From: Stictocephala bisonia
Lineage: Eukaryota; Arthropoda; Insecta; Hemiptera; Membracidae
DNA: 64,000 bases
Assembly: GCA_035578905.1 (NCBI GenBank)
Contig: JAQJVL010000030.1
Coordinates: forward strand, 2,757,801-2,821,800
Direction of reading: 5' to 3'
Shown here: in pieces, positions 45,776-57,527 of the stretch
Numbering within the stretch: the stretch's first letter is position 1
How the letters are laid out: every line of letters starts with the position of its first letter
The notes under the pieces: generated by a model
Database searches by the model: none
The model's input: the letters and a program-made list of their open reading frames with translations, nothing else
Told to the model about the DNA's origin: nothing
Program-made: the position numbers and the translations under genes

Positions 45776-47859
45776 ATTTTAGTTGGCCTTATGTTAGAGG
45801 AATGATAAATTTAAATATTGATCGAGAAATGTAGAAGGTTAAGTGGAACAATAAAAGTGTAAGCAGGTGAAAAAATATTTATGTATTTGAAGAAAACTTT
45901 AACGAAGTCCTAAATAATGTTCTAGATCAACTTTTGTTCTAATGTTTTCAGGTCCTTGGAAATTTTAGCTGTTACACTTCGTTTTCACTAAATTTCTTAA
46001 AACCGCAAATAAAAACGTATTTGCTTTTTGTTCGACTATTGTGATCTGTCATGTGCGCTTTTAGTGAGCTTAATGAAGGCGAAGTCTAACAGCTAATCTC
46101 CAAGATTAATCCTAAAAAAAAAAAAAAAAAAGGATTGTAAAATCTGAATAACATCGGGATCAATTGACTGAGGTACGTATAATATGGTTGATCATCTTCC
46201 AGGGACTAAATTGACAGATTTAAATAATTCTTTAATTACCTTATTTGTTGATATTTGATTTCACTAACAATAACAGTCACAAATACAATGACAACTACAA
46301 TAAAATAATGATAGACGGGTAATAAAATGTTGATTATTTGGTATAGTTAAACAGATTTTTAACTGTGATAGTAGTCAATTGAATTTCACAGCGACTTGTT
46401 TTATAATTTATGACTAGTATTTACTTGACAGGACCAACGAAGTAACAAAAAAAATTAATTACAAGGCGTTTGTAAAGCAAGCAACTTAGCTATTGACAGT
46501 AGAGTACAGAGTTGAACACTACCTTAGCACACAGTAAAGTGAATATGAATAATGAAGACCCCAATACAGTGGAGTAATCCATGCATCACATCTGTGTACA
46601 TGGAAAGGCTACGTCATCGCAGCAGTGTAATGTATATGTTACATTGCCAACCTTGGACCAGAGGCCGTGCAGGAATACGTCTATGCCTTGTACATTCGTG
46701 ATTGAGATCATCCCCAAACTGTATCTGTAAAACAACCATACCTCATCGAGTAATATCGGATTATTCTTGTTGGGTTCTTCAAAAATATGAGTTAAGTAAA
46801 ATAGTCTCTCAGTAAACCTACCTTTACTTGGGTGAAAAGTCTCTTAAAGATATGTTATGACTTTTACCAAAGTAATCAGTGCTTTACCACGTTTCGTCAT
46901 TGGGTTGGGTCAGGTTCATATGTCGATGTAAGTACGACATTTTAGTTTTCAATGTGGAGTTTTAGTTTTAAATACAAAATATAGGCCTTTTGTCTGAGTG
47001 TACGTAAAACATGTTCATACATTCAATATGACGAAAATAGCATAATGGAACGTAATTGTAGAGTACAAAGCTATCATCCTAAAAACGTGTACATATTTTA
47101 TATCCTAAGACCTTTCCCGCTTTGAGGCTAGCTGGAGCAATCGGCCATCTTGGATCTGTTAACTAAGACCTATGCAAAACGGATAAGAGGATATTTAACG
47201 TATTTTAATCTGACATAATTACGTTTTCCATGTCATTTTGCAGGTATTGTTACAGAGGATGTTAAATGATTAGCGCATTTGAATATTTTTATAAACGTAT
47301 TTAAAATTGTGTTAAGAGCTAAAAATTAGTTCTAAAACACCGACAAACTAAAAAAAAATTAATAAGCAATTGTTTTAGAATTTCTCAAGGTTCAAAGCAT
47401 TAAAATTGACTGATGAATAAACGCTTTAAGGCTGTTTGGTAAAAAAAATCAATTTTTTCGATTTCAATAACTTTATATCAACTATTAAACCCTTTTCAAG
47501 TAGTTCTTTCATTAAAATTATCTTTATAGTTATAAATACATCGCCTCAAAGATGCGAAATTGGGCTTTCTCGGTTCATACAGAATTTAGAAACTATTTTC
47601 GCGACTGTTTCCAAATTTTAAAAATATACCCTCACAGGATTGGTCTTGCTCATAAGCTATTTTTAATTACATAATTTTACTGAAAATTAGTAAATTTTAT
47701 TTTAAATAATCAATATTATATACTTGCATTTATTTCATTACGACGAGAAATACCACGTCGTGTTTGGCATCTTACGGTATATAATATCACACAATTTCCA
47801 AAATGTATTAACATTATATACTCAACTTTTGGTTGTACATTTACCTGCATGTTATGTTA
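45776..47859. other. AT-rich spacer
   Basis: An A-run of about 18 (46114-46131) is bracketed by aatcct and aggatt, forming a small dyad. No gene, array or transposon end recognised. Confidence 0.5.
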
Positions 47860-47869
47860 CAATCCAATC

Positions 47870-48060
47870 GCTACGCACACGTACAGCGAGACACAGCAGC
47901 CGCACCCGCAGGATCGCGCTTAAACGACTTCCTGCAATTATACCCCACTCATCCCAGGGTAGGGGGAAGAGTCGAGTGTCTGTGTATAAGTAGATCCCGA
48001 TCAGACGTACAGTCAGCGCTTCAAGCGGAATTCAGTTGTCCTTAAAGCCGGCCGAACCAC
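47870..48060 (+). promoter_or_regulatory. GC-richer patch with a TATA/initiator-like arrangement
   Basis: TATAAG at 47985-47990 is followed by gTCAgc with its A at 48015, 30 bp downstream. This is the spacing of an arthropod TATA plus TCA initiator. Upstream (47870-47980) is rich in CpG. No open frame of note follows; the first ATG at 48079 reads only eight codons, so any transcript would be non-coding or have a downstream coding exon. Weak candidate only. Confidence 0.2.
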
Positions 48061-48584
48061 CTTAAAGACTACAATTGGAAATGTTTTTGCGTTGTGGGAT
48101 GGTGTAAAAGCTGTTGTAATATTTTACGTGCAACTAGTTGTTTCATTTTTCCTTGATGCGATAACAAGTTACAGTTTTAAAACAAGCTGTTAAAAAAAAT
48201 CTTTGTTATAAAACACAATGTTTTATAATATCCTGGCTGGATTTAGGAAGGACATTTATAGCGCTTGGATCCAATTGCTAGAACAACTTTAGCTTTTAAG
48301 ATCCACAATTAGAAACATCTTAGCCGTTATTTTCCTTTTCTTTTATTTCTCACGTCGCCATTTACTATATTTAAGTCCTATTTTACCTTTTAATTATTTA
48401 GTATTTTTTTCGATAAATTATTTTCGGTAACAATCATGAATGAATTACGGTCGAAACCATCGACGGGGGTAGCTAATTTGAAGGATCCCACAGTACCGTA
48501 AATAATGTAAAGTGGGCGATCCTGACGTGACGGGGTGTGTAGTAATCGATGGTTGTGATAAAGGGTCGACGAATCAATGACCAG
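48061..48584. other. AT-rich spacer
   Basis: Nothing recognised before the 123-bp array. Confidence 0.5.
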
Positions 48585-50385
48585 ACCGTGGAGTCAATCC
48601 GTGTCAAACATGCAACACTACAAGGGCGATCTTCCCTACAGCCACTTGGCCTACTTGTGGCTTGCTCGGGGTTGATGCTGCACCTCCCCTTCCTTGAGGT
48701 GGGCCAGACCGTGGAGTCAACCGTGTCAAACATGCAACACTACAAGGGCGATCTTCCCTACAGCCACTTGGCCTACTTGTGGCTTGCTCGGGGTTGATGC
48801 TGCACCTCCCCTTCCTTGAGGTGGGCTAGACCGTGGAGTCAATCCGTGTCAAACATCCAACACTACAAGGGCGATCTTCCCTACAGCCACTTGGCCTACT
48901 TGTGGCTTGCTCGGGGTTGATGCTGCACCTTCCCTTCCTTGAGGTGGGTCAGACCGTGGAGTCAACCCGTGTCAAACATGCAACACTACAAGGGCGATCT
49001 TCCCTACAGCCACTTGGCCTACTTGTGGCTTGCTCGGGGTTGATGCTGCACCTCCCCTTCCTTGAGGTGGGCCAGACCGTGGAGTCAACCCGTGTCAAAC
49101 ATGCAACACTACAAGGGCGATCTTCCCTACAGCCACTTGGCCTACTTATGGCTTGCTCGGGGTTGATGCTGCACCTCCCCTTCCTTGAGGTGGGCCAGAC
49201 CGTGGAGTCAACCCGTGTCAAACATGCAACACTACAAGGGCGATCTTCCCTACAGCCACTTGGCCTACTTGTGGCTTGCTCGGGGTTGATGCTGCACCTC
49301 CCCTTCCTTGAGGTGGGCCAGACCGTGGAGTCAACCCGTGTCAAACATGCAACACTACAAGGGCGATCTTCCCTACAGCCACTTGGCCTACTTGTGGCTT
49401 GCTCGGGGTTGATGCTGCACCTCCCCTTCCTTGAGGTGGGCCAGACCGTGGAGTCAACCGTGTCAAACATGCAACACTACAAGGCGATCTTCCCTACAGC
49501 CACTTGGCCTACTTGTGGCTTGCTCGGGGTTGATGCTGCACCTCCCCTTCCTTGAGGTGGGCCAGACCGTGGAGTCAACCCGTGTCAAACATGCAACACT
49601 ACAAGGGCGATCTTCCCTACAGCCACTTGGCCTACTTGTGGCTTGCTCGGGGTTGATGCTGCACCTCCCCTTCCTTGAGGTGGGCCAGACCGTGGAGTCA
49701 ACCCGTGTCAAACATGCAACACTACAAGGGCGATCTTCCCTACAGCCACTTGGCCTACTTGTGGCTTGCTCGGGGTTGATGCTGCACCTCCCCTTCCTTG
49801 AGGTGGGCTAGACCGTGGAGTCAACCCGTGTCAAACATGCAACACTACAAGGGCGATCTTCCCTACAGCCACTTGGCCTACTTGTGGCTTGCTCGGGGTT
49901 GATGCTGCACCTCCCCTTCCTTGAGGTGGGCCAGACCGTGGAGTCAACCGTGTCAAACATGCAACACTACAAGGGCGATCTTCCCTACAGCCACTTGGCC
50001 TACTTGTGGCTTGCTCGGGGTTGATGCTGCACCTCCCCTTCCTTGAGGTGGGCCAGAGCGTGGAGTCAACCGTGTCAAACATGCAACACTACAAGGGCGA
50101 TCTTCCCTACAGCCACTTGGCCTACTTGTGGCTTGCTCGGGGTTGATGCTGCACCTCCCCTTCCTGAGGTGGGCCAGAGCGTGGAGTCAACCGTGTCAAA
50201 CATGCAACACTACAAGGGCGATCTTCCCTACAGCCACTTGGCCTACTTGTGGCTTGCTCGGGATTGATGCTGCACCTCCCCTTCCTTGAGGTGGGCCAGA
50301 CCGTGGAGTCAACCCGTGTCAAACATGCAACACTACAAGGGTGATCTTCCCTACAGCCACTTGGCCTACTTGTGGCTCGCACGGG
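48585..50385. repeat. 123-bp tandem array, about 14.6 units
   Basis: gtggagtcaa starts at 48588, 48711, 48833, 48956, 49079 and onward at 122-123-bp steps. Units include gtgtcaaacatgcaacacta, caagggcgatcttccctaca, gccacttggcctacttgtgg and a gctgcacctccccttccttgaggtgggc block. The only frequent length change is cc(c)gtg after gagtcaa. At 123 = 3 x 41 the array stays open on both strands (240 residues plus, 173 minus), so the frames are by-products. GC content is clearly higher than its surroundings. Confidence 0.97.
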
Positions 50386-51214
50386 ATTGCTGATTTATTC
50401 TAAAATAGGACATATTACTTTAAGTCTTTGAAATATTCATTTAATCGCTTTTTAAAGTCCATTGAATGTCGGTGTCACGTTATTTACATATTTTAAAGCC
50501 AAGTGAAATTCCCTACAGTTTAATTAGCAATTTTACTTCTAAATCGTCTTAAATATTTAGGTGATGGTAGGCAGTCACGTGATCGAGATGGTGAGGAGGC
50601 TCTGAGAACACGTGGCCCGCGTCACAGAGGATGTGTACACATTTGTCATTTATATAACAGAACGGAATGAGTGGTGGGAGGGGGGTGTTTAATAATTCAT
50701 TGTGCCACCAGACAGGACAAAGAAATAAACGCTAACGACTGTTAAATAAGGCTTGCCAGACGTCTATGTTGTGTGCTTACTTTATTTATACTGTTTACAT
50801 CGGGTCAACATGGCTTCGATCAAAGATTACTTCACCCCCACCACCCTTAACATGTACCCGCTACTGACATGGTTGCTCAACAAAAATAGAATAACTTATG
50901 TCTAACATGGTTATGATAGATTTGGCACGAACGTCGAACATAGCTAATCTAAGTAAGATCAAAGGTCCGAAATTACTTTTTATTTATTTATTTTTATCAT
51001 AACAACATAGTCATTGGTGTAAAGTCATTACCTCATTACTAACCTATATTTCTAATATCTACCACATAAATTGTTTTTGTTGTTGATTTTATACTGTAGA
51101 CAATTTGGTTATTGTCTATGTATAGGATGATTTATGTAACACACACTTTGTATTTTCATATAATCCAAAACGATGGGGGTATTTTGTAAGGCAATCTCGT
51201 TTGAAGACGAAAAT
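50386..51214. other. Spacer between two arrays
   Basis: A GC-richer patch at 50565-50690 (gtcacgtgatcgag, cacgtggcccgcgtcac, with two CACGTG E-boxes or near matches) lies in AT-rich DNA. No gene. Confidence 0.45.
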
Positions 51215-52470
51215 CAGCCCCTTACGTAAGTGTTAATGTTCAATTCCTTTCTTTAGTGTTAATTTTCAATTTGACCCCCTTACGTTAGTGGTAATGTTCA
51301 ATTTGACCCCCTGACGTTAGTGTTAATGTTCAGTTTGACCCCCCTACGTTAGTGTTAATGTTCAATTTGACCCCCTGACGTTAGTGTTAATGTTCAGTTT
51401 GACCCCCCTACGTTAGTGTTAATGTTCAATTCCTTACTTTAGTGTTAATGTTCAATTTGACCCCCTTACGTTAGTGGTAATGTTCAATTTGACCCCCCTA
51501 CGTTAGTGTTAATGTTCAGTTTGACCCCCCTACGTTAGTGTTAATGTTCAATTCCTTACTTTAGTGTTAATGTTCAATTTGACCCCCTGACGTTAGTGTT
51601 AATGTTCAATTTGACCCCCTGACGTTAGTGTTAATGTTCAGTTTGACCCCCCTACGTTAGTGTTAATGTTCAATTCCTTACTTTAGTGTTAATGTTCAAT
51701 TTGACCCCCTTACGTTAGTGGTAATGTTCAATTTGACCCCCCTACGTTAGTGTTAATGTTCAGTTTGACCCCCCTACGTTAGTGTTAATGTTCAATTCCT
51801 TACTTTAGTGTTAATGTTCAATTTGACCCCCTGACGTTAGTGTTAATGTTCAATTTGACCCCCTTACGTTAGTGGTAATGTTCAGTTTGACCCCCCTACG
51901 TTAGTGTTAATGTTCAGTTTGACCCCCATACGTTAGTGTTAGTGTTCAATTTGACCCCCTTACTTTAGTGTTAATGTTCAATTTGACCCCCTGACGTTAG
52001 TGTTAATGTTCAGTTTGACCCCCCTACGTTAGTGTCAATGTTCAATTTGATCCCCTTACGTTAGTGTTAATGTTCAATTTGATCCCCTTACGTTAGTGTT
52101 AATGTTCAATTTGATCCCCTTACGTTAGTGTTAATGTTCAATTTGATCCCCTTAAGTTAGTGTTAATGTTCAATTTGATCACCTTCCGTTAGTGTTAATG
52201 ATCAATTTGATCACCTTACGTTAGTGTTAATGTTCAATTTGATCCCCTTACGTTAGTGTTAATGTTCAATTTGATCCCCTTACGTTAGTGTTTAATGTTC
52301 AATTTGATCCCCTTACGTTAGTGTTAATGTTCAATTTGATCCTCTTACGTTAGTGTTAATGTCAAATTTGATACTGTTTAATGTTCAATTTGATCCCCTT
52401 ACGTTAGTGTTAATGTTCAATTTGATCCCCTTACGTTAGTGTTAATGTCAAATTTGATACCCTTACGACT
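51215..52470. repeat. 32-bp tandem array with higher-order structure, about 39 units
   Basis: Units read acgttagtgttaatgttca, (a/g)tttgaccccc(c/t)t. A shorter variant with caattccttactttagtg occurs at about 51430, 51551, 51674 and 51796, marking a higher-order repeat of about 121 bp in the left half. From about 52020 rightward units change to tttgatccccttacg, a derived block with its own homogeneity. All units point the same way. Confidence 0.96.
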
Positions 52471-52529
52471 TGTGCCTGGTTTTTAAACAGATGACAGTTC
52501 TAATATTTAGCCTTATAATAAGTTCTAAA

Positions 52530-53165
52530 CATGCCCCTGACGAAATATTTCATGTTGTGAAATAGATCATTCAGGAGACTAGTATATTTTGGTATAAAAT
52601 GTTCTTCGTTATGATTGGTTGAAAACATACCCCTCACGAAGGTTTTTGAATGAATACAAAATATTATATAAAAACTATGAATACAGAAGTTTCCTATTTC
52701 AGTACTTAAATTTGGGCCCTATAATGTGAAATTGTTATGGGTTTATATCAGAACACTATATGTTTATCTCGTATGTTTGCTATCAGAAGACTCCAATATC
52801 AGTAGTAGCGTTTCAGCCTTATATTGTGGCCCTGGAGAAACGTTTGTGGGTTGAAATCAGATTATCTCAAGGTATACGTTATCAGGAGACTCCTATTTCA
52901 GTAGTAACGGTTCGGCCTTATATTGTGCCCCTGGCGAAACGTTTGTCGGTTGAAATCAGATTATCTCAAGGTATACGTTATCAGGAGACTCCTATTTCAG
53001 TAGTAGCGTTTCGGCCTTATATTGTGCCCCTGGCGAAACGTTTGTGGGTTGAAATCAAATTATCTCAAGATATACGTTATCAGGAGACTCCTGTTTCAGT
53101 AGTAACGTTTCGGCCCTAAATTGTGCCCCTGGCGAAACGTTTATGGGTTTAAAAGAGTAAACTTC
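52530..53165. repeat. 99-bp tandem repeat, about 4 clear units plus diverged copies
   Basis: tcagtagt lies at about 52799, 52898, 52997 and 53096. The unit carries gcctta-tattgtgcccctgg, cgaaacgtttgtgggttgaa and atcaggagactcctatttc. Older copies upstream (52530-52790) share the caggagac and catacccctcacgaag words. The + frame 52760-53119 repeats a 33-residue unit (YQETPISVV ... LSQGIR) because 99 is divisible by three. Confidence 0.92.
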
Positions 53166-53604
53166 CTTAATAAACTATTTTATCATAAGAAAACTCGTGT
53201 TTTAGTTATACAGTTCCGCTCATCTAATATATTACAAAACACAATGTATAACAGACGTTTCATAGAGGAATAGCTTATTTTACCTTGTTTGGGCTAGGTG
53301 TTTTGAACATTTCTAATATGATTCCAAAGTCTATTGTCTTGAATTACGATCTCCAGACCAAATTGGATCCGGTTTTGTTGTTTTTCATAGATGTATAACG
53401 CTCACACCCACACACAATTTACAAGCTATGACAGCTCCGCGAGAAGTACTTGGTCCCATTATACGCTTAATTTGTATTAATGACCTCCTACATGTTAATT
53501 TAACTCATCTGTATTTGTGTACGTTGACGTCAACTTATACTGCGCGGCTTGTAGTGTAGCGACGTAAGGTTAAGCAAGACTTAATGTGGTTGAATATTTC
53601 GATA
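53166..53604. other. AT-rich spacer
   Basis: A perfect 12-bp dyad, gttgacgtcaac, lies at 53523-53534. No gene recognised. Confidence 0.5.
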
Positions 53605-53890
53605 CGATTAACTATCAATTCGAGATGTTAGACTAATCGTGCGAGATTCGATTATTTTTAGAAGCAGTTGTTTCCCAGCACAATCGTAACAGTAAATGTT
53701 CATTTAGATAACCTTAATTGTCTTATATTAGTAGATATTTTCAGTAACTACTGATTTGAGATATCTTAAGGAACTAATCATGCTAGATTCGAAATATGTT
53801 TAGAAACAATTGTTTCCAAGCACAATTGTAACATATAACATTTTTATAGAAGGTCATCCATGACTATTGATTCGAGATATCATCAGCGAC
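53605..53890. repeat. Diverged tandem duplication of about 138 bp
   Basis: ttcgagat(g/a)t ... gattcga(t/a) ... agca(g/a)ttgtttccca/gcacaat(c/t)gtaaca appears at about 53619-53692 and 53755-53835, with a third partial trace, ttcgagatatcat, at 53870. Old and degenerate. Confidence 0.65.
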
Positions 53891-54249
53891 TTTTAGCTTG
53901 TGGCGGCTGAAGTAATTAATCCAGTTATCCTAAGACATTCGTAGTTAGGAACACTAAGAAAAGAAATACATTGTAAACTTTGCACAATGCCTGTCTTTGA
54001 AAAAAAGTATAGGAATTTATTTTATAATTCATGCTCTCGAAAAAGATGAAAACTTGGTAATTATGATATTTTTATGAGATAAAACATTTTTATCTGTAGT
54101 GTTTTCTATACAACATTAGTAAAGTACTTGGATGTTTATACCTTTTATTTGGCAGTAAATTGGCGTTCGTAACAATAAAAATCTAATATGTATATAGTAT
54201 ATGCATATGTATATACACCTAATATGTATATACACCTATGTCTAATTAC
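53891..54249. other. AT-rich spacer ending in a TA/TATG-rich stretch
   Basis: Alternating tatgtatata/tacacct words at 54186-54240 directly precede the minisatellite. No gene. Confidence 0.5.
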
Positions 54250-54665
54250 CCTCCCGCCCATACATGTTCAGTGGTATTGGACCACCCTCCCCCACCCTTA
54301 CATTTACAGTGGTATTGACCCACCCTCCCCCACCCTTACATTTATAGTGGTATTGACCCACCCTTATGTTTACAGTGATATTGGCCCACCCTCCCACACA
54401 TACATGTACAGTGGTATTGGACCACCCTCCCACCATTATATTTACAGTGATATTGGCCCACCCTCCCACCCATACATGTACAGTGGTATTGAACCACCCT
54501 CCCACCCTTATATTTACAGTGATATTGGCCCACCCTCCCACCCATACATGTACAGTGGTATTGAACCACCCTCCCACCCATACATGTACAGTGGTATTGA
54601 CCCAACTTCCCACCCATACGCGTACAGTGGTATTGACCCACCCTCCCACACGTAATGTACAGTGA
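54250..54665. repeat. 36/37-bp C-rich minisatellite (family M1, minus orientation), about 12 copies
   Basis: Units read ccctcccacccatacatgta, cagtggtattgaccca. The reverse complement (tgtacatgtatgggtggg, agggtgggtcaataccac) matches the 23301-23518 unit at most positions, so the two loci are the same family in opposite orientation. Six shadow frames on both strands, rich in tyrosine, proline, threonine and glycine, are by-products. Confidence 0.94.
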
Positions 54666-55208
54666 TATTTCAAACTCACACGAACAGTTGGAATCAGAGT
54701 TAAATTGTAAGTGAATTAATCTTTAATATTAAATAAAAATGCTATTACATGTTCAGGAAACGTCTTCTTACCCTCTTCCACAACTGGTAACCCAGTGATT
54801 GAATTTACCACTGACCATTATTCCGTCCTGGTCAAACTATTTCAGTCACCAGCAATAAAGGTTTGAGTAGTAGCAGCAGTTATTGAATTGATTTATGTTT
54901 CCTCTATGATTCCGGCGACTTATTGGAAAATCGCCTGTAAATTACAAGTTATTTAAAGAATGAGCTGATACGAATTCATGGTAACTCGTTGACCGACCAT
55001 TGATTTGGTAGGTGCACTCGTTTGAATGCTATGGAACGAGTTGTAGACATTCGTGAAAGAAAGACTTTTATCGTATTTTGGATTGCTCGATAGAATCCGT
55101 GTATAGTTCGCCTCGAAGGTTGTTTTGGCCGTTTAACCAGTCGTCAGTTTTATCTGGTACTTAGTAAATATCAAGTTACACTAATCAGTTCGTTCATATA
55201 ACGTATAC
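54666..55208. other. Spacer, possibly including unrecognised 5' parts of the retrotransposon fragment
   Basis: No repeats. The last 150 bases may be diverged reverse-transcriptase sequence, but I cannot align it convincingly. Confidence 0.35.
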
Positions 55209-55671
55209 TACAACAGCCTTCTTGAAAAGTTGAAGATTTACGGTATTAGGGGCCCAGAGCATAAGTGGTTTAGTCCCTAACCATCCAGTCGTCATCAATT
55301 GTGCAAATTCCTAATATTTCTGGCTTCCATCACTCTCCTTGTCATATTAGGAGTCCGCAAGGCTCTATCCTTGGCCCTCGTCCGTTTCAATTATATGTAA
55401 ATGGTTTAAATATAAACGTAGAGGGGCACATGTTGATATGTTGATGACACTAGTATGGTCATCCAGTCCAAACTTCATTCTACTCTTGACACTAAAATAA
55501 TGTCAACACTGGAAAATGAAAGTGTCTGGTTTTATCTAAACAATTTATCAATGAATGAAGAAAAAACAAAAACGTTAAATTTACATCTGCAGAGGAACAA
55601 TTCTACAGTTAACAAAAATTTTTCTGATTCTGTCTTTGTTTTTGAGGCTGTATGTTGATTCAGATCTAAAG
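55209..55671 (+). pseudogene. Non-LTR retrotransposon reverse transcriptase fragment, frameshifted
   Basis: From 55209 the frame reads YNSLLEKLKIYGIRG, then HKWF, the RT palm helix pattern (LL.KL..YGIRG....WF.SYL). A stop and shift follow. QGSILGPRPFQLYVNGL (about 55350-55400) matches the GVPQGS.LGP..F.LY.NDL block. YVDDTSMVI (about 55439) is the catalytic Y-[AV]-D-D box, and SMNEEKTKT (about 55548) is the following N..KT motif. LYVDSDLK ends the recognisable part. At least three frame changes are needed. The clade looks Jockey/CR1-like by motif. Flanking 5' and 3' parts are missing. Confidence 0.82.
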
Positions 55672-55698
55672 TAGGAAAACCAAATACTATAGATCTTA

Positions 55699-55739
55699 CC
55701 GATACTTCAATGCTATCTTCGGACTGATTGAAGTATCGG
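55699..55739. other. Perfect 13-bp inverted repeat next to the RT fragment
   Basis: ccgatacttcaat (55699-55711) and attgaagtatcgg (55727-55739) are exact reverse complements around a 15-base loop. No T-run follows, so it is not terminator-like. Confidence 0.85.
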
Positions 55740-55904
55740 AACTAATTTTGTTCAATATTAGTATTAAGTTATAAAATCGATACAAGCTTCCAATGAGCAC
55801 TCCTGCCATGAGATTTACTTCACTCCTTTTACATAATCTCCTTCAAACCTGGTGTGCTATTTAGTAGCTTTAGATTTCCTTGGTTGTAAAAATTGGTATA
55901 AATA
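55740..55904. other. Short spacer
   Basis: Nothing recognised. Confidence 0.5.
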
Positions 55905-56780
55905 TAGTCGGGGACAACTGTAGTGGTGATTGACAAATGGTGTTAAGGTGTCGGAAAGTCGTATCGATTGCCATGAGATGATTACCTGTTGATTGGCCCG
56001 GCAGAGGACAAGTATATCAAATACATGTTGAATTGGTCTTGAAATTAAATATAGCCAGGAACAACTGGAGAGGTGATTGACAAATGGTGTTAAGGTGTCG
56101 GAAAGTCGTATCGATTGCCATGCGATGATTACCTGTTGATTAGCCCGGCAGAGGACAAGTGTATCAAATACAGGTTGATTGAATTGGTCTTGATATTAAA
56201 ATTAGCCAGGGACAACAAGAGAGGTGATTGACGAATGGTGTTAAGGTGTCGGAAAGTCGAATCGATTGTCATGCGATGATTACCTGTTGATTAGCCCGGC
56301 AGAGGACAAGTGTATCAAATACAGGTTGATTGAATTGGTCTTGATATTAAAATTAGCCAGAAACAACTGGAGAGGTGATTGACGAATGGTGTTAAGGTGT
56401 CGGAAAGTCGAATCGATTGTCATGCGATGATTACCTGTTGATTAGCCCGGCAGAGGACAAGTGTATCAAATACAGGTTGATTGAATTGGTCTTGATATTA
56501 AAATTAGCCAGGGACAACAAGAGAGGTGATTGACGAATTGTGTAAAGGTGTCGGAAAGTCGAATCGATTGTGTATCGATTCGAGGACAAGTGTACCAAAT
56601 ACAGGAAATACAGTTTGAATTGGTCTTGGTATTTAAAATATAGCTAGGGACAACCGGAGAGGTGATTGACGAATGGTGTAAAGGTGTCGGAAAGTCGTAT
56701 CGATTGTCATGCGATGATTACCTGTTGATTAGCCCGGCAGAGGACAAGTGTATCAAATACAGGTTGAATTGACGGGGTAT
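55905..56780. repeat. 151-bp tandem array, about 6 units
   Basis: ggtgattgac starts at 55925, 56072, 56223, 56374, 56525 and 56661 (spacings 147, 151, 151, 151, 136). The unit contains gtgttaaggtgtcggaaagt, cgatgattacctgttgatta, gcccggcagaggacaagtgt and a gaattggtcttgatatt block. The unit starting at 56525 lacks the gattacctgttgattagcccggc segment. Confidence 0.95.
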
Positions 56781-57225
56781 TTATCAATTAGAAACAAGAG
56801 AATGGAGAATTACTGGCCACATTTCGATCTAATCAGTCCCCAACCAATTGACATAATTGTTGACAACTGGTAGATGCAATTGGCCAGACACGGTCGGCTC
56901 CAATTGTGTTTGCCTCTTGTTTTACAATCCTATTCGATATTTATTATACACGGTTTCGTGTAAACCGTTTTGTTTTCGGCTTGCCGGGATTAAGTTGGCA
57001 GCCAGTGTAATATTGTTTGTTAATAGAGTCCTGTATCTGTACGGGTTTGCTTTGACAATTATTGGTCGCGTCAGTAGCACTTGGTCTGGTAAACCTCCGA
57101 CCTAATTGAATAGTGGGTTTCACTGTTTGTACTTTTTCCCCTGTTGAAAAATATGCGGCTGGGGGAAATGTTTTTGAACAGTGATATTTATTGACACGAC
57201 AACGTACTGAATATATATAGCTGAA
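56781..57225. other. Spacer, no gene called
   Basis: Two overlapping frames on opposite strands (56857-57105 plus, 56944-57243 minus) show no recognisable domain and mask each other. No repeat structure. Confidence 0.45.
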
Positions 57226-57481
57226 CCAGCTGAATCGTGTCATACAATTTAGATTAAGTTTTCTAGCTAATAAAATACCGTCATAGGTACATTTTCCTTA
57301 CCATACCAACAACAGTTATAAAAAATACGTTGAAAACTACTCAAGCTAACATATTGAATAAAAAAAAAAATACAGGTTTTAATCTTCGATAAACATAAAC
57401 AACTTTGCTTGTAATCAAGATGCGATATTGTTTTTTTTTAGTACAATATATTACAAACAATCAACTGTTCAGTACAAATAA

Positions 57482-57527
<46 letters not shown>

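Noticed and set aside
48833..49555. A 240-residue open frame (and 173 residues on the other strand) as a repetitive protein gene
   Set aside because: Both strands are open simply because the 123-bp unit is divisible by three and stop-free; neither frame has a recognisable domain, start context or flanking gene structure.
51215..52470. CRISPR array
   Set aside because: The 32-bp units are contiguous with no unique spacers, there are no cas genes, and the DNA is eukaryotic in character.
53523..53534. A CREB-type site (TGACGTCA) within a 12-bp dyad
   Set aside because: A single short motif in 64 kb is expected by chance and has no supporting context.
54188..54679. Tyrosine/proline-rich and glycine/valine-rich frames as cuticle- or collagen-like proteins
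   Set aside because: They are translations of a 36/37-bp minisatellite on both strands and in several frames at once.
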